DNA of 64,000 bases from Elysia marginata. Taxonomy: Eukaryota; Mollusca; Gastropoda; Plakobranchidae. Below, piece after piece: positions 1 through 12,657 of this stretch. The notes beneath the pieces were generated by a model that saw only the letters and a program-made list of their open reading frames with translations, was not told where the DNA came from and did no database searches. The translations under genes and the position numbers were made by a program. Location: assembly GCA_019649035.1 (NCBI GenBank), contig BMAT01001966.1, positions 16,792 through 80,791 of the forward strand. The letters run 5' to 3'. Each line of letters starts with the position of its first letter. Position 1 is the first letter of the stretch.

Positions 1-3000
1 GCAATGTGTCTAGTAAGCAGTAACCTGACCAGTTAGCTCAAGCCAGTTATTTTTTGTCTCTTTTAGCCTTCGATATAATTTCAGTCATGACTCTGCCTAT
101 TTGTATATTTTTACCATAAATTCTCAACAGGTTGATGATTTTTTTCGTTTATTTAAGTTTTCTGCAAAACTCTTTATTTTTATCTTTTATTAGTGTTTTT
201 CTCAAAGTCCGATAGACAGATATTAGGTTTTGATTTATAACTGAGATTCACCTATTTCAAATAGCCGCAATGAAACCATTGATCGGGTATGGGCAATGCA
301 CAGAAGCTATTTAAAAACTTGAAGCTTTGAGATACGAGACCAGAAATAAAAATGAATGTTTCAGAAATAAAAAGGCAATTTTGATTTTGAAAGAAAGCAA
401 GTGAGAGATACATAAGAAAAAAGAAACAAAGGATCAGAACAGGACGATAAAAGACAAGAGTGGAGAAGAAAAGAACAAAGACGCCAAGAAAAGTAGGAAG
501 AGAGGGGTGCATTCCAATCTGTATGTGACTCAAAATTGCCTCCATTCCCCCATGTTCTCTCCTTCCTCTGTCTGGCCTGGAGCATTTTAGATTAACGAAA
601 ATAATTCACCTTGGCTTCTTGTACGCTTGAGTATAAAGTTATAGGCGTGCTCGGACAAAGCAGTCGATTTTAAAGTATCCAAACAGCACTTTGAGAATCC
701 ACCACTTATTTCCAAAGCCTTTGCATGGCTTGTTTAATTAACTTCTAAGGTTTCTTTTCTTCGTTACAATCATCGTTCATGTGCATACAACAGCACGTGT
801 ACAGATGTAGACAAAGACACTAACAAGATCTATATTGAATTGTTGTGTTTTCCCATTGAAGAGGGAAGTGAGAGACTCTGTACACAGAAGTTCAATTTTA
901 CATTGTGCTGAATTCTAAACAGTTTCGGGAGGTGGTGAGTACATCTTATGGCAAGTACTGAAATCAATGTAGCGTATGTGTGTTTATCATTGGCAATACC
1001 TACTTTGAATACAGTAAAAAAGTTTACCACATATCTATTTAGTACAATAAGATACCCGGTAGCTTTAGAAATTTGAATTAAAAATGAATGATATCTACGA
1101 TTTTAAGATGAAGAATAGTGCCACCATATATCAATATCGCTGATAACTTGAATATTAAAATTATTAATATGCATATGTATATTACTGGTTGTGAATAAAA
1201 CAGCGCAACGTCTAAACCCCTGTTTGAAAAAAAGTTACATCAGTTCTTAGCCAATTTGGCAACAACAACGACATTAAAAAAAACAACTTTGAAATCAACA
1301 TTAGGGATTGAAGTGCAACTGCTTTAATTTCAGCGTGAAAAATATATTAAAAAGGCATTGCAGGATATCACGCCTTTCTTCAAACTAGAAAAAAGCATCA
1401 ATCATTCTGATTGTGAGCGATGTTTTGCACTTTTTCAGATACCTTATCTATGTTTCATAAAACTTGAACTTGGCATGAGAACATAGAAGTTTGGGTTATA
1501 TACGAATGAATAAATCGGTTAGCACAATCTTATACTACACCTGAAAAACAGTCGAGCAGACGAATATTGTTGAGGTTAATAGCACAAGCATACCTCTCAC
1601 TGATGGTGATAACAATTATTCATTTTACCTTAAAACTTCCTGTCTTTGATTAACGTGCCTTTTCAATGTTTGTTGAGATACATGTAAACATTACATTGTT
1701 AATGTCATTTTGATGTCGCATCTGTAAGTTAATTAATGTTTAAGTAAAATATTAATTTGTCTTTAAATGATGTAAATGGTGAAACTTTGTTATACAGGAG
1801 TAGTACTACGATTTTCTTTTGTGTTTCCTTTTACCACCAGCGGTTTAAGGTAAGTCATCTAGAAGTGTCATCTATAATTTTTTTTGTGTAATAAGGGCCG
1901 ATATAATATGATCGACTAAATATGCTTCTTGGGTAAAGTAATGCAAATGCATAGGCTACTTGGTTGCTTAAGCCTGCTGGATGCGAGATTATTACATCAC
2001 ACAACATCCGTCGTTATTTTTTGAGCTGTTACAATACACATTGAAATGAAGTAACATGAATACGGCCTTAAAATTCTTCAGGATTTTACTAATTACAATT
2101 AAATGCAGATAATTATTAGAAAATCTCTTAAAGCAATCACATTTAACATCTGACAAAGAAAGATGCAAAGGAATAAAATACAAATTGTGATTTAGCATTG
2201 CATAATGTCTTCATTATTGAGGCATAAAAAATTACCGGTATCTGTCAAGTACGTTTGCTTTGTAGGTAAACTAGTAAACCGGCAAGTTGGCGTGATATAG
2301 TGTTATGGTCAACGTTTCGTTTGAGGCAATTGCTTAAACATGTTGCGGGTCTGTTTGGCTTCCTCACTTCTATTTTATTTGTGTCTATATCAATTATTGC
2401 TTTTTATACCGTCTCTTTGTTCATGGGTCCCTTTCTCTCTCCCTTTCTTAATATTTTTACAGTTTATGGAAAGGGATAGTGCAATATTTTAGAAGTTTTA
2501 AATGACCTGATATCATTTTAATGGTTACATTAGCTTAAAATGCAACAGTTAGATTTGCTTGTAGGAGTAATACATTTGTTTAAAATACACGGCTTTTATA
2601 TTAAAAAGACTTGCTTTGTTTAGCGCTTGAATAGATTAAGAAAGCAACGTCTTGCCAATTTAGGCTTCTAACGAAAGACTTCTGTATTAAAAACTGAATA
2701 ATTTTTCTAGGCCCCTAACGTGTTTTTGAAATACGTAAATGTAAAATACTTCATCAGCACCGATTGCCCCTCCGGTGATGATGCAAGGTCAAACGTCAAA
2801 AAATAATCAGTAGTGTTCAAGAGTAACGACAAGGCCTATATAAAACTGGCATGATTGGACATATATAGGAATTCAATAAAAGTATGCTTTAAACCGTATA
2901 TTTATTATCGGTGTAGAAAAAGACTTACAAAACTGATATTATGCTCCAAAGCAATAAGCTGCAAAGAATTTGAAGAAAAGTTTGACATACCTCTGTCCTG

Positions 3001-3002
3001 GA
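1..3002. other. AT-rich intergenic, nothing recognised
   Basis: I see no gene, RNA or repeat family. Open frames here are short and lack recognisable motifs. Confidence 0.6.
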
Positions 3003-3059
3003 CAATCAAAGTGCAGTATCTACTATGAAAACTATATGAGAGATACTGCACTTTGATTG
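3003..3059. repeat. Hairpin with perfect 19-bp arms
   Basis: CAATCAAAGTGCAGTATCT (3003-3021) is repeated inverted at 3041-3059 with a 19-base loop. Outside the perfect arms, tctgtc on the left and gacaga on the right continue the pairing imperfectly. It resembles the remnant of a small foldback element. Confidence 0.85.
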
Positions 3060-3242
3060 CCCCCGACAGACCTGACCTCATGGGAAGACTAGCTTGGTTT
3101 CAAAGAAATTTATAATGATCAGCCGCTACAATCTCTACAATTCAAGGACAAAAACCTTAGTATCAACACAGCCTTGTTGATGGCTATCTTATCTTTTTTT
3201 AAAGTAACCCACAGTAATAAGCCTATAGTTAAACATCTGTAA

Positions 3243-3302
<60 letters not shown>

Positions 3303-3318
3303 CAGCAGTAGAAGTAGT
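3243..3318. repeat. (TAG)n microsatellite
   Basis: About 20 units of TAG, with a few CAG and AAG variants at the right end. Confidence 0.97.
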
Positions 3319-5837
3319 CACTTCAACAGCCTCTAAAGGGATATCACATTTTTAAACAAAATTTCTCTATGAGGAAAAAAAAAGGTTTCATACGTTTCTT
3401 GGCCTACCCTCTTTACATTAGTGAAAATAACTATTTATTAGGGAATACTGCTATTGACTCTAAGGTTGTTGACTTTAAAGATAGGTATATTCTTATATTT
3501 AGAACTATAGAAAGGTGAGGAAAGCTACGGTGTTAACGTCGACTGTCTGATGTCATCAAATTTTTATGCGTGTGGCTCACCAGTTCGCAATATTATGCAA
3601 GAAGGGACGTTTCCAATTATACTCACAGATGAGAGAGAGAATGATGTGCTGCTCCTTTAAATAATTGAAAGTTTGTTTCACAAAGCTGAATATTTCTGTT
3701 TGCAGGAAGTATTTTACGAGCAAAGAGTCAAATTGAATTACACTTTAAAAAAAAGCAAACATACATTCGCTTAATATTTTTGTTCGAGAGTAAATCGAAG
3801 CACCTCCAAAATATTTTACTCCATTTTAAATTTCAATAATAAGCCTTGACCCAGATTTTTAGGATTTAAAACAATTTTTTTAACTTAACAAGATTAGCAC
3901 AAGACTCCCTTAAGTTTCAACATTGCATAATATAATTTAGAATGTTTGACTGAGAAAACGCATAACATAGCTTTTGACCGGTCTATCCTAATTTCCACTA
4001 ATCAAATTTATGGCAAAACATGACGCAAATGATGAAGACTATACAAGATTCTACAGAAATTTGTTTATTGCGAAAAATACCTGCTGATTACAGTCCTATT
4101 GACGCAGAGTTTATACATTGCAAAAGACTGGGATATTGCTCTAAGATTTTACATCATATTTTAGGGTGGATAAATCGGGTTTGTAGAGCCTCAAGGTGTA
4201 CAAGCGCGACTGCCAACTAGAAGTATTACTTCCTTCGCTGTCTCTTGCAAATCTTTTCCCTTTGTACGCAGTTGCCTTATGATTTTTTTTATGTGAAATC
4301 AATTCTGTGAAATATATCAGTAGGGAGAATATCAGTTAAGCGGTAGATCCTTTAAACGTTTTCGGAACCCGCCTTTTTTAAAAGCTGTTATACCATGTTT
4401 GCTGTATCCGCTTCCATCGCTGCTTTGAATGGTATAAACTTTAACAGTAACGTTAGGCGCCATTAGGTGGAGGTGGTTCTCGCACAATTCTGTTGTGTAA
4501 TCCCACCGTTCCAAGATGGACAACATCAACAATAATTACTTACACAACTGTGTGATCTCATCAGCCTTGAAACCTTTGTTTTAGAGCCTTGCAAGACCTT
4601 GGTAAGGCACATCATTGTTCTGCATGTTGTTTAGACAAATAAACCTATGGCTGATGAGGTTGTTGGGCTGCTTCGGCGTTGTATCCTGTTTTAACGTTTT
4701 ATTACCGAAAAAAAAGTACTTGAAGCTTTGAAATATAATCTAATTGTATTTCTTGACGCACTGTTTGAAATAATGAAGATGTTTTTGCTTATATTGGCTT
4801 ATTACTAGCCTGCGTATTTTTAAGCTAACTATTGTCTCATGTACATGTAAAATAAAGATATCGATACAACATACATCTATTTAAGGAACGTACTATCATT
4901 TTGATATCAGTAAATTAAAATAAAAAATTCAAACTTAATGCACTGTGCAACTATAAGCTTGTTCGCATGATTCCTTACATCGCTCAAAAAAAAAAATAAA
5001 CGCTATCTCAACTCGCATGAAAGATCCGAGAGGGCAATAATGCGTTACATAACTGAACTAGGCAAGTATTCGACTACAGATGATGCAAACTTCTTCAATG
5101 TATCCGCGGCAAAGATAATGTACCGGGCATCACGTGAGAATTCACACCCAATGTTACGCAAGCAAGCAGGGTTGAGTGAACCAACGGCGTTGAGTAACGA
5201 GAGATTACAGTATTTGTCTAAACTTGTCTAATTCGCTACCTTGTTTGTTTCTTTACTGCAGGCTATTCCTTAAACCCCAAACCCCCATGCCTTTTCTTTT
5301 ATCTTAGAGTCAACTTCCTGTTTCCACTTGTATGTGTAAACTCGAGAGTATTTTTACTTATCTTCACGTTCGTTTTAAGATTGTTTACTTAGGCCTACAA
5401 CGAAGAACTTGCCATGTTTTGAAAGGTTTCGTTTAGTTAATACTTTTCTTTACCATCATGGATTCACCGTGGACAATTATCCCACTTTAGTATATAAGCA
5501 CATTTAAGTTAGTAAGCCTAGCGTATCGTTAGGTTTGATTACCTTATTTTAATTACAAAGGCGACGAAAATTTTTTGCTTTTTCTGGCAAAGTAACCATG
5601 ACTTTGTTAAAAAAAAAGAGCTGGTGCATATATTCCGCCCATTGTTCCGTTGGCATTTATAATTATTGGTAAAACGTAGAGTCAAAAATAAAGAAAAAAG
5701 TCAAGTCTATCATTTCATTATTCGGCCTTGTTAGCTTAGTTTTCTTAAAACACATTTGGCTACCTCGGTTGCCTGAACCTATTCAGTTTGTTTACACGGC
5801 TGGATAGTAAAACGCAAGAAGGATATGAATCTAAAGG
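3319..5837. other. Intergenic, nothing recognised
   Basis: No gene. ctcatcagcc (4557) and ggctgatgag (4649) are a 10-base inverted pair of unclear meaning. Confidence 0.55.
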
Positions 5838-5855
5838 TTGTGTGTGTGTGTGTGT
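5838..5855. repeat. (TG)n microsatellite, short
   Basis: About nine TG units. Confidence 0.9.
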
Positions 5856-5968
5856 ATGTTGTCCGTGACCCTGAAAGAGGGCAATTTAGTTTCCAGTGAA
5901 TGAGTCTAAATATTGAAATCAACCCTGGGATAATCCAAATTTTTACGGTTGGAAATGGGGTAGTAAAC

Positions 5969-6013
5969 GAGAATCACCTTGCTGTGATTCTCTGTTAATA
6001 TTTAAATATTAAC
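5969..6013. repeat. Two adjacent palindromes
   Basis: GAGAATCAC (5969-5977) pairs with GTGATTCTC (5984-5992) around a 6-base loop. One base later a perfect 20-base palindrome, GTTAATATTTAAATATTAAC, spans 5994-6013. No gene lies nearby, so a terminator role is not supported. Confidence 0.8.
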
Positions 6014-7504
6014 TTTTATAGCTGTTTTTAAAACTTTGATACCAGTTCTGTACTTTATTTATTCAAAAGGTTTCTTGTGACAACGAATAATGATAGGAAC
6101 CATCTTGTTATACACCGCATATATTAGAACTTAGGAAAGGACTAAATGTAAGAAAATCTTTTAAATTTGAATAAAGAAGAATCGGATCAATTACTTATAC
6201 ATAACAGAATACAAATCGACTGCTCTGTACTTTCGTAGCTGTTTGTTGAACACACTAAAATTGTATCATTATTTTAGGTTATAAATAAACCTTTTCCTAT
6301 TGTCAACAATTGCAATAATGTAAAAAATCTGCAATAATAGCAATTGGAATATAGAATTTTATGCCAATGACAGTAGGCCTAAAGTAGTACTTTCACAACA
6401 GCGGTATTTCTTGTTAAAGAAAATCAATTAAACATTAAAAAGGGCTCTAGGAAAATGATACAGGATGATAGGAAGACCTTGAGGAAGACAAAAAAAAATT
6501 AAAATAATACTCTCCTGAACGTAGATGGTGTAAGTTGTAACAGTCAGTTTTTTACACGTACTTGTAATAGTAAAAAATGATGTGCTTACGAATCGTGACA
6601 TTATTTTTCGTTGATTTTTTGTGACCTTTTATAGTTTGCGTGACTGCAATCATTCTTGATTCTGTCTTTGGTACCGTTTTTCCTCCCTGCTTGGCGTGTA
6701 TAACCCCAGGCCATTTTGGCAACCTAGTTTCCCACCCATCCTCACCCCATCCCTACCACCAGGCTATCACCAGATATCCTGCAGAGTTCCAGTGAAGCCA
6801 CACAGACTACTTCACTAGATCTAGATTTTAGTTCTCGCGGCGCTCGTCAAATCAATCTTTACTGGCATGCTACATGCTCGGTTCCCGTCCGGTCCCGCTA
6901 ATACCATACCTGCCACTTTCAAACAGTTTCATCTTTCTCTTGGTGGTTTTTCCCCGCTGCAGAGAGGAATTCTTCCTAAACTCGATAATTATAATGATCA
7001 AGGTTAAAAATAATCAAATTGGTTCAGAATGGTGTAGTTTGCCGATTTAACTTGTTTAAGTACACGCACTGAGAAAAAAAGAAAAAATGCTAACACTTTA
7101 TCGAGCTCAAAGTTTACTGAATACTTTTTTTTCTGCAGAAAATTAGAATTAGTTCTAAAGGTTTTGGTGATACGTTGCAACAAACAACAAGGATGAATTA
7201 CATGTATCAAGACAGAGATTTTGGAAATAAGTTTAAATTAAAACGTTAGTTAATAAAATGACAGGCGCAAAAATCCTCTATAATATCATCATAGTTTTTT
7301 TTTCATGGAACCGTACTTTCCACCTCGTGGGTTTTTCTCGCAGAAAAGGTAATTAAAGTGATTTCCAAAAAGACAAACTCGATGAAAAATTTGATAAACG
7401 TGTACGTGTTTTATCCTCATTCTCTATACTTTCCTAAAGAAATATGAAGGTAAAGAATCCTGTAAAAATGTTCTTGGTTTCTGACTGACTTTTTTATAAA
7501 AAGG
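6014..7504. other. Intergenic, with a GC-richer island at 6640-6990
   Basis: The island is pyrimidine- and CCC-rich and unlike its neighbours, so it may be an unidentified repeat. No coding pattern. Confidence 0.5.
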
Positions 7505-8870
7505 GGGGTTTGACCCTTTCTAAATGGCACTGTAGAATACCTGTGTCGACATGTTCGCTTTATATGAACGACAAAATTGTTTCTATTAGACACCGTCTTG
7601 ATTCCTGTACATCATCTACCTCCTCCACTGCGGCTCATACATTCCATGGTTTAGTTCTTGATACCTTTCTCGCTGTCTCTGACCTTAAAGTTGGTAGAAT
7701 GGCAAAATCTTGTGAATTAGATCCCCTTCAAACATGTTGGCTAAAAGAATGTATTGATGACATTTTCCCATATGTGATAAAAGTATAAATGATTCCCTCA
7801 GCACAGTGTCAGTGCCTGATAACTATGAGAAAGCTATACCATCTTTTCTAAAAGAGATGGGATTGAATGAACATGATGTAAAAAAAAAAACAACTTTAGA
7901 CCAGTTTCCAGTATTGGCTTTTTGTCTAAATTACAAGAAATTGTCGTCTTTATACAGCTCTTGTATCTCCTTGAAGAAAGTAGTCTTATAGAAACTTTCA
8001 AAACATCATACGGAGGGTTTTAAAGTAAGGAAACAGCAACACTTCAGATCTTTTACTGACATCTTAACAGAAATTGGTCAGGAAAAAGCAATTCTTCTCA
8101 ATCCTCTAAATCTTTCGGCGGCATTGGACATTTTATACACCATGAAGTACTTTAAGATAGACTTTTATATAGTTATGCCGTGTGTAAACTAAAAAAAAAA
8201 ACAACAAAAGACCACCCTTAAAAATTACTTTTAAATTCAAACGAACATAGCCTATCGTTTTCTGAATCTATTAAAAAACGAGGGTGTACATCTTGACTAT
8301 GGCTTATCAATGATAGTTCAAATTAACAATAATAAGAGCATATCCTTTCACCTGAAACAGATTTGTAGCATTAAAAATTTTCTCACGAAAGAGGTAACTG
8401 AAATATTATTATCTTCCTTACATTGTCCCGCCTTGAATATTGCTATTCTGATGTAATATGCACCCGTTTCACAAGATAGGAAAATTTTAACTTTTCCAAA
8501 ATAATACAGCCAGTCTAATTGTAGGCCAGTGTAAAAAACTGTTTCGCGTTGCTTATGTCTTAATGAACTTCACTGAATGCCTGCAAGCCAAAAAGTAAAG
8601 TACAAAATTACCGTTACAAGTTTTAACTTTAATGAAATGCTTCCAATGTGTTTGACATAATCTTAAAAGTATACTCTCCAGGAACGGCACTAAGATCATT
8701 CATAGATGAAAACATACTACAGGTTCCATAGTTGTGCCATAAACCATATGGTGAGCGTTCGTTTTACTACAGTGCACTTCTTTTATGGAACAGTCTTTCA
8801 ACTGATATTAGACACTGTCTTCTAACTTTTTCAGAAAATTTAAAGACTTACCTTATTTAGAGAATCTATC
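7505..8870 (+). mobile_element. Decayed LINE, CR1/L2 group: reverse transcriptase remnant
   Basis: Translations in shifting frames match the reverse-transcriptase ORF of CR1/L2-type non-LTR retrotransposons. The linker before the RT domain (DKIVSIRHRLDS) and an RT start (KSCELDPLQTCWLKECIDDI) lie at 7580-7787. A following segment, SVPDNYEKAI, starts near 7806. The typical C-terminal stretch appears near 8565 (LNELH.MPA) and runs to about 8870. The middle of the RT, including the YADD region, is missing or unrecognisable. Many stops and frameshifts mean the copy is dead. The clade within CR1/L2 is uncertain. Confidence 0.75.
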
Positions 8871-8924
8871 GCGAGATGAGTTGCATACTGGGACAGCGAA
8901 AAATGGAAACATGGTTATATTTGA

Positions 8925-9066
8925 TTATACAATTTAACGTGCGAAAAAAAGTTTATGCTTATCAGAAAGTCCCTGTTGGTGAACGCAGCCAAGTCGGCCA
9001 TTTGATGAAGTCAACAGCCTGAAACTTGCAACTCATAAAAAGGCACAAAATTTAGGTAGTTATTGC
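8925..9066 (+). mobile_element. Worn end of a Penelope-like element with degenerate hammerhead
   Basis: This stretch aligns by eye with 32200-32345: ggtgaacgcagccaagtcgg, then GCCATTTGATGA, GAAAC, and aggcacaaaatttaggta. The hammerhead core is altered (TTGATGA for CTGATGA, CTC for GTC), so it should not be active. It starts close behind the LINE remnant and runs into a (TAGA) repeat. Confidence 0.6.
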
Positions 9067-9071
9067 AGTTC

Positions 9072-9114
9072 TATATATATATAGATAGATAAATAGATAG
9101 ATAGATAGATTAAT
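9072..9114. repeat. (TAGA)n microsatellite
   Basis: A short TA and TAGA tract follows the Penelope-like relic directly. The complete-looking relative near 32.4 kb is also followed by a TCTA-rich stretch. Confidence 0.9.
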
Positions 9115-12100
9115 AGAGAGTAAAAAAGAGAGAGAGAGAAGGGAAATAGATTTAAAACTAAGATACGGTTAAAAGAATAAGAAAACTGGAATAAAAACAG
9201 TATTGTATTAAAAAGATATAAATTTATATACGTTTAAATAGTGTGTATCCTTCGCTGACAGAGTGATCACGGAGGGAGTGAAGGGAACAAGCGCACCTAA
9301 GTAGAAAGAGGATGAAAACAATAAAGGAAAGATTGAGAGTGAATGAGAAGTGGCATAGAGGGGATGAAATTGACAGGAAGAGAAAATAAAAAAGAGGAGA
9401 GGGTTGTTAAAACTAAGAGAAAATTTTTAACGCTTTTGGATTTAAAACTAAGAGCCGGATGAATAAAGAAAATTGCGTTTGGAGCTTCTTAGAATAAAAA
9501 AAAACCAAAAGGAACAGAGATGGAGAGGAGTTAGACACGGTGTTGTGTTAAATAATGTTAATTTAACTTTATCACAGACAAAATAAGCCAGAATGAACGG
9601 GTGGAGAAGAGGTCCTTTAATACTTTACATAGACTGTTTATCTCATATCGTCTCGAGAGTTTGGCATGGGGAAAGGTAGAGGGAAATTAAAGACATAAGA
9701 GGAGGACATAAGAGATTAAGAAAGGAAGTAAGGGGTATAAGCAATGTCTTTTTCAAAAACATTTATGTATTTACATAGAAACGACATTTTTAACTTTACT
9801 CAAAACTATTGTATAGAGCACAAAGGGAGATAATCAAACCTTCATACTGAGGTTGTGTTCTAAATTTTGAGATGGTAATCATAGTTCATGTTCAAGTTCG
9901 TACAACTGGTTAACCAGCTAGTAATGATATTAATAATAATACACGTAATGGTAATTAAATCAACAAAACAGCAACAACAATAATGATATTTACTATTATC
10001 ACTTGTATTTCTATAATAAATATAAATATATTGTTATCTTCATATTATAATTATCGTTGTAGTTTAGCTGTCAAAATACTTTATTAAACGAAACTTCAGA
10101 TCCTTTTATAGAGCCAAGTGAAATAAAAGAAAGCGGTCAGATATATTCGCCACCTTTATTTTATCATTTTGTGTATTTTCTCAAACTTTCTAGTGCTTTA
10201 ACTTAAATGTATTTTAAATGGTATATTCTAATTTAAATTTTTTTTCCTTTTATTAAAAATTGTGATAGAAATAATAGTAACCATGTTATATCTTCACACT
10301 GATTTTATCTTTTTTTCTCCTTTCATCATAATTATCGTTATGTTTCCGCTGTCTTGTCTTTCTCATAGATCTTGAGCGTGCATAGACCTGTCGGCTTTGT
10401 CTTTAATTCATTTGCATCTTGCCAGTTTTTTAACGCACTAAGTCAAATTTTAGTTCTCAAATATTGTCCGTTTACTTTAATGAAAAAAAAACACACGAGT
10501 AGAGGCATACCGCTTAGAATTAGTGTAGATATTATTAACTGTGAAGACTTCGTCTTTCCATCATCACAATAATGTTTTTCATTGTTATAGCTGTAGAGTT
10601 ACAAAGTTTTTAAAATAAATATTTCTAAAACAACTGCGCCGAACTCCTTTTGTCTGCATTTATTCTTGTTTCTGAATTAAGCCGAGATGTCTTTCGCTCA
10701 ATATTTGTTTTATTATGTTTACTATGAAAATCACAAACATCTTCAGTTGAAGTCAAAAAGAAATCAGTAAATTGACAGACTTAATATGATTGTATTAACA
10801 ACTTTATTTGTAGGATCGAGTACATATCAAAAAGTGGTTTACAAATCAAACCTTCACTAGATAAAACAAAATTGGATGTTGACACATTGTAACAGGTAAT
10901 TAAACGTTTGACGGATGGTGCCCGAAACACTTGTTTGTTCTTTAGAGACCTGTAATTGCTAATGCAAACCACTACCCGCTTCTCAATGTCTGCCCCCGTC
11001 AAAAATGCCAATTTTAGCGGGCGGGAAGTAGTCAAAGTACTTTGTGTATATATCTGGAGGTTTTTGTCTGCTTTAAAAAGCGCGGATTACTGGAAAAAAG
11101 CTGAAGAATGTAAATACATAAATGAAGGAAAAAAATAAAGACAGAGTACAACAGGAAAAATCAATAGAAAGCAGTGAAAAGTTAAAAGTCAAATGTAAAA
11201 AAGGGCCCAAGTTTAAAAAACCTAATTTAAATGTATTTCACATTTATAAATTATAACATGTAAGAATCTTTGTTTTCTTTGTGTCCGTTTTTTTTCCTAA
11301 AGACAAGGACAATTAGCTGTATTTAGATGGTGTGATTATTTGTATACATCTGTATTGTAGAATTCCTTTTTTTTGTTTAATGCTGCAATAATTTTAACAG
11401 ATTATGTTTGTATCTAAGGCAACTTTATTCCACCATAATACATGAGCGCCACTGAGCACTGTTTTAGTGGATTTTAGACACTCAATATTTTTCCTATTTA
11501 TTATAAATAAGACAACGTCTCGATATGTAACATTTATAAAAGAAAGAAAAAATTCTCCACTTATACGCCCAAACTGACACTCTCATGTCATGAATGTGAT
11601 CGTCTTCTCCATCAGAGTCAAACAAATTAAGATTTGCTCAGGTAGGCTACAGGCAGTTTTAAAAAGCTGACATTATATTTTTTCTCCTTACCTCCACGAG
11701 TAAACAACTAGGCCTAGAGCATAATGGGAGCCACAATTCGCTTATCTCCCTTCTGATTCATTATTGTGTTCAGGTCCAGATATTTCTATTAAAGTTTGAA
11801 TCGCAGTATATTCAACAACTTGTAGAAGGAGCAAAGAATCTCTATTCAAGCAATTGGAAAGCCATATTGAGAACCCCCATAATAGCTGGCGCATGGGTCA
11901 AACATTGTACATAATATCATGAAAATTTAAAATTTGCTGGCAACTCCTGGCTACTCGGCAGATGATTGTGTTTTTTTTTTCTAAGACTTAAATTACCACT
12001 CTTTTCCTAATAATAGTATTTTTGCTCTTCCGTTTCTTATATCTTGATAGCATGCAGTGGCATTATGTTGGTTTTTTTTCGCTAAAGTTTAATACACGTA

Positions 12101-12154
12101 TAACGCATGCACATTTTAGCTTTTTTTCGGATTAGCTCAGCATTTTTTTTTTTT
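9115..12154. other. Intergenic, purine-rich at 9120-9760
   Basis: The first part is rich in GA and GGA, probably degraded simple repeat. The remainder is AT-rich with nothing recognised. Confidence 0.55.
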
Positions 12155-12172
12155 NNNNNNNNNNNNNNNNNN
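12155..12172. other. Short assembly gap (18 N) after a T run
   Basis: Eighteen N follow a run of T. It is probably an unresolved homopolymer. Confidence 0.99.
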
Positions 12173-12530
12173 TGAGATTTAGTATCATGATAGAAATTAT
12201 ACAAAGATACTGCATACACCAGGATATCATTTTGTTAAAGCTGCTCTCAGAAACACAATTTGTTTTTTTTTTTCATCGATAATACAACGATTTTAGGCCG
12301 GGGAAGAGTATTTTCATCTTCTGAAAAGTCTAGGGAGATAAAAACAATTTTTAGATATTCTTTTTTCAAATATTGATTGTTTGGGTTAATTTAAATATTT
12401 TTGAAGCATTGCTTCTCTAATTTTCTTTTAAGTTAATAAAACGTATTACAAGAAATGATAAGATTCACAGCAATTAAAGAAAGCAGATGGTTTGCAACTG
12501 GAGTCTTAAGGTTTGCTTTTCTCTGTACAG

Positions 12531-12657
12531 AATGTTTTTCATTGTTTACGAGCGTAGTATCATCTGTGACACTTGGCATAACCCATCCCGCGCTGCAGTC
12601 GAGAAGTTCGGTGTGCCACAGTCCATTGTCCACAGGTCGCCAGGGACGAACTGGCAG
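12531..12657 (+). other. Orphan exon-like island, possible HTH sequence
   Basis: 127 bases lie between an acceptor (ctctgtacag) and a weaker donor (gtatcc). They are richer in G+C than the surroundings and open throughout: VYERSIICDTWHNPSRA, then VEKFGVPQSIVHR. The second part resembles the helix-turn-helix of psq/pogo-type DNA-binding domains. No partner exon was found. It may be an exon of an unseen gene, a transposase relic or chance. Confidence 0.25.

Noticed and set aside
4557-4670. Second hammerhead (CTGATGAG near 4650)
   Set aside because: There is no GAAA and no GTC at the required spacing, and no stem I partner.
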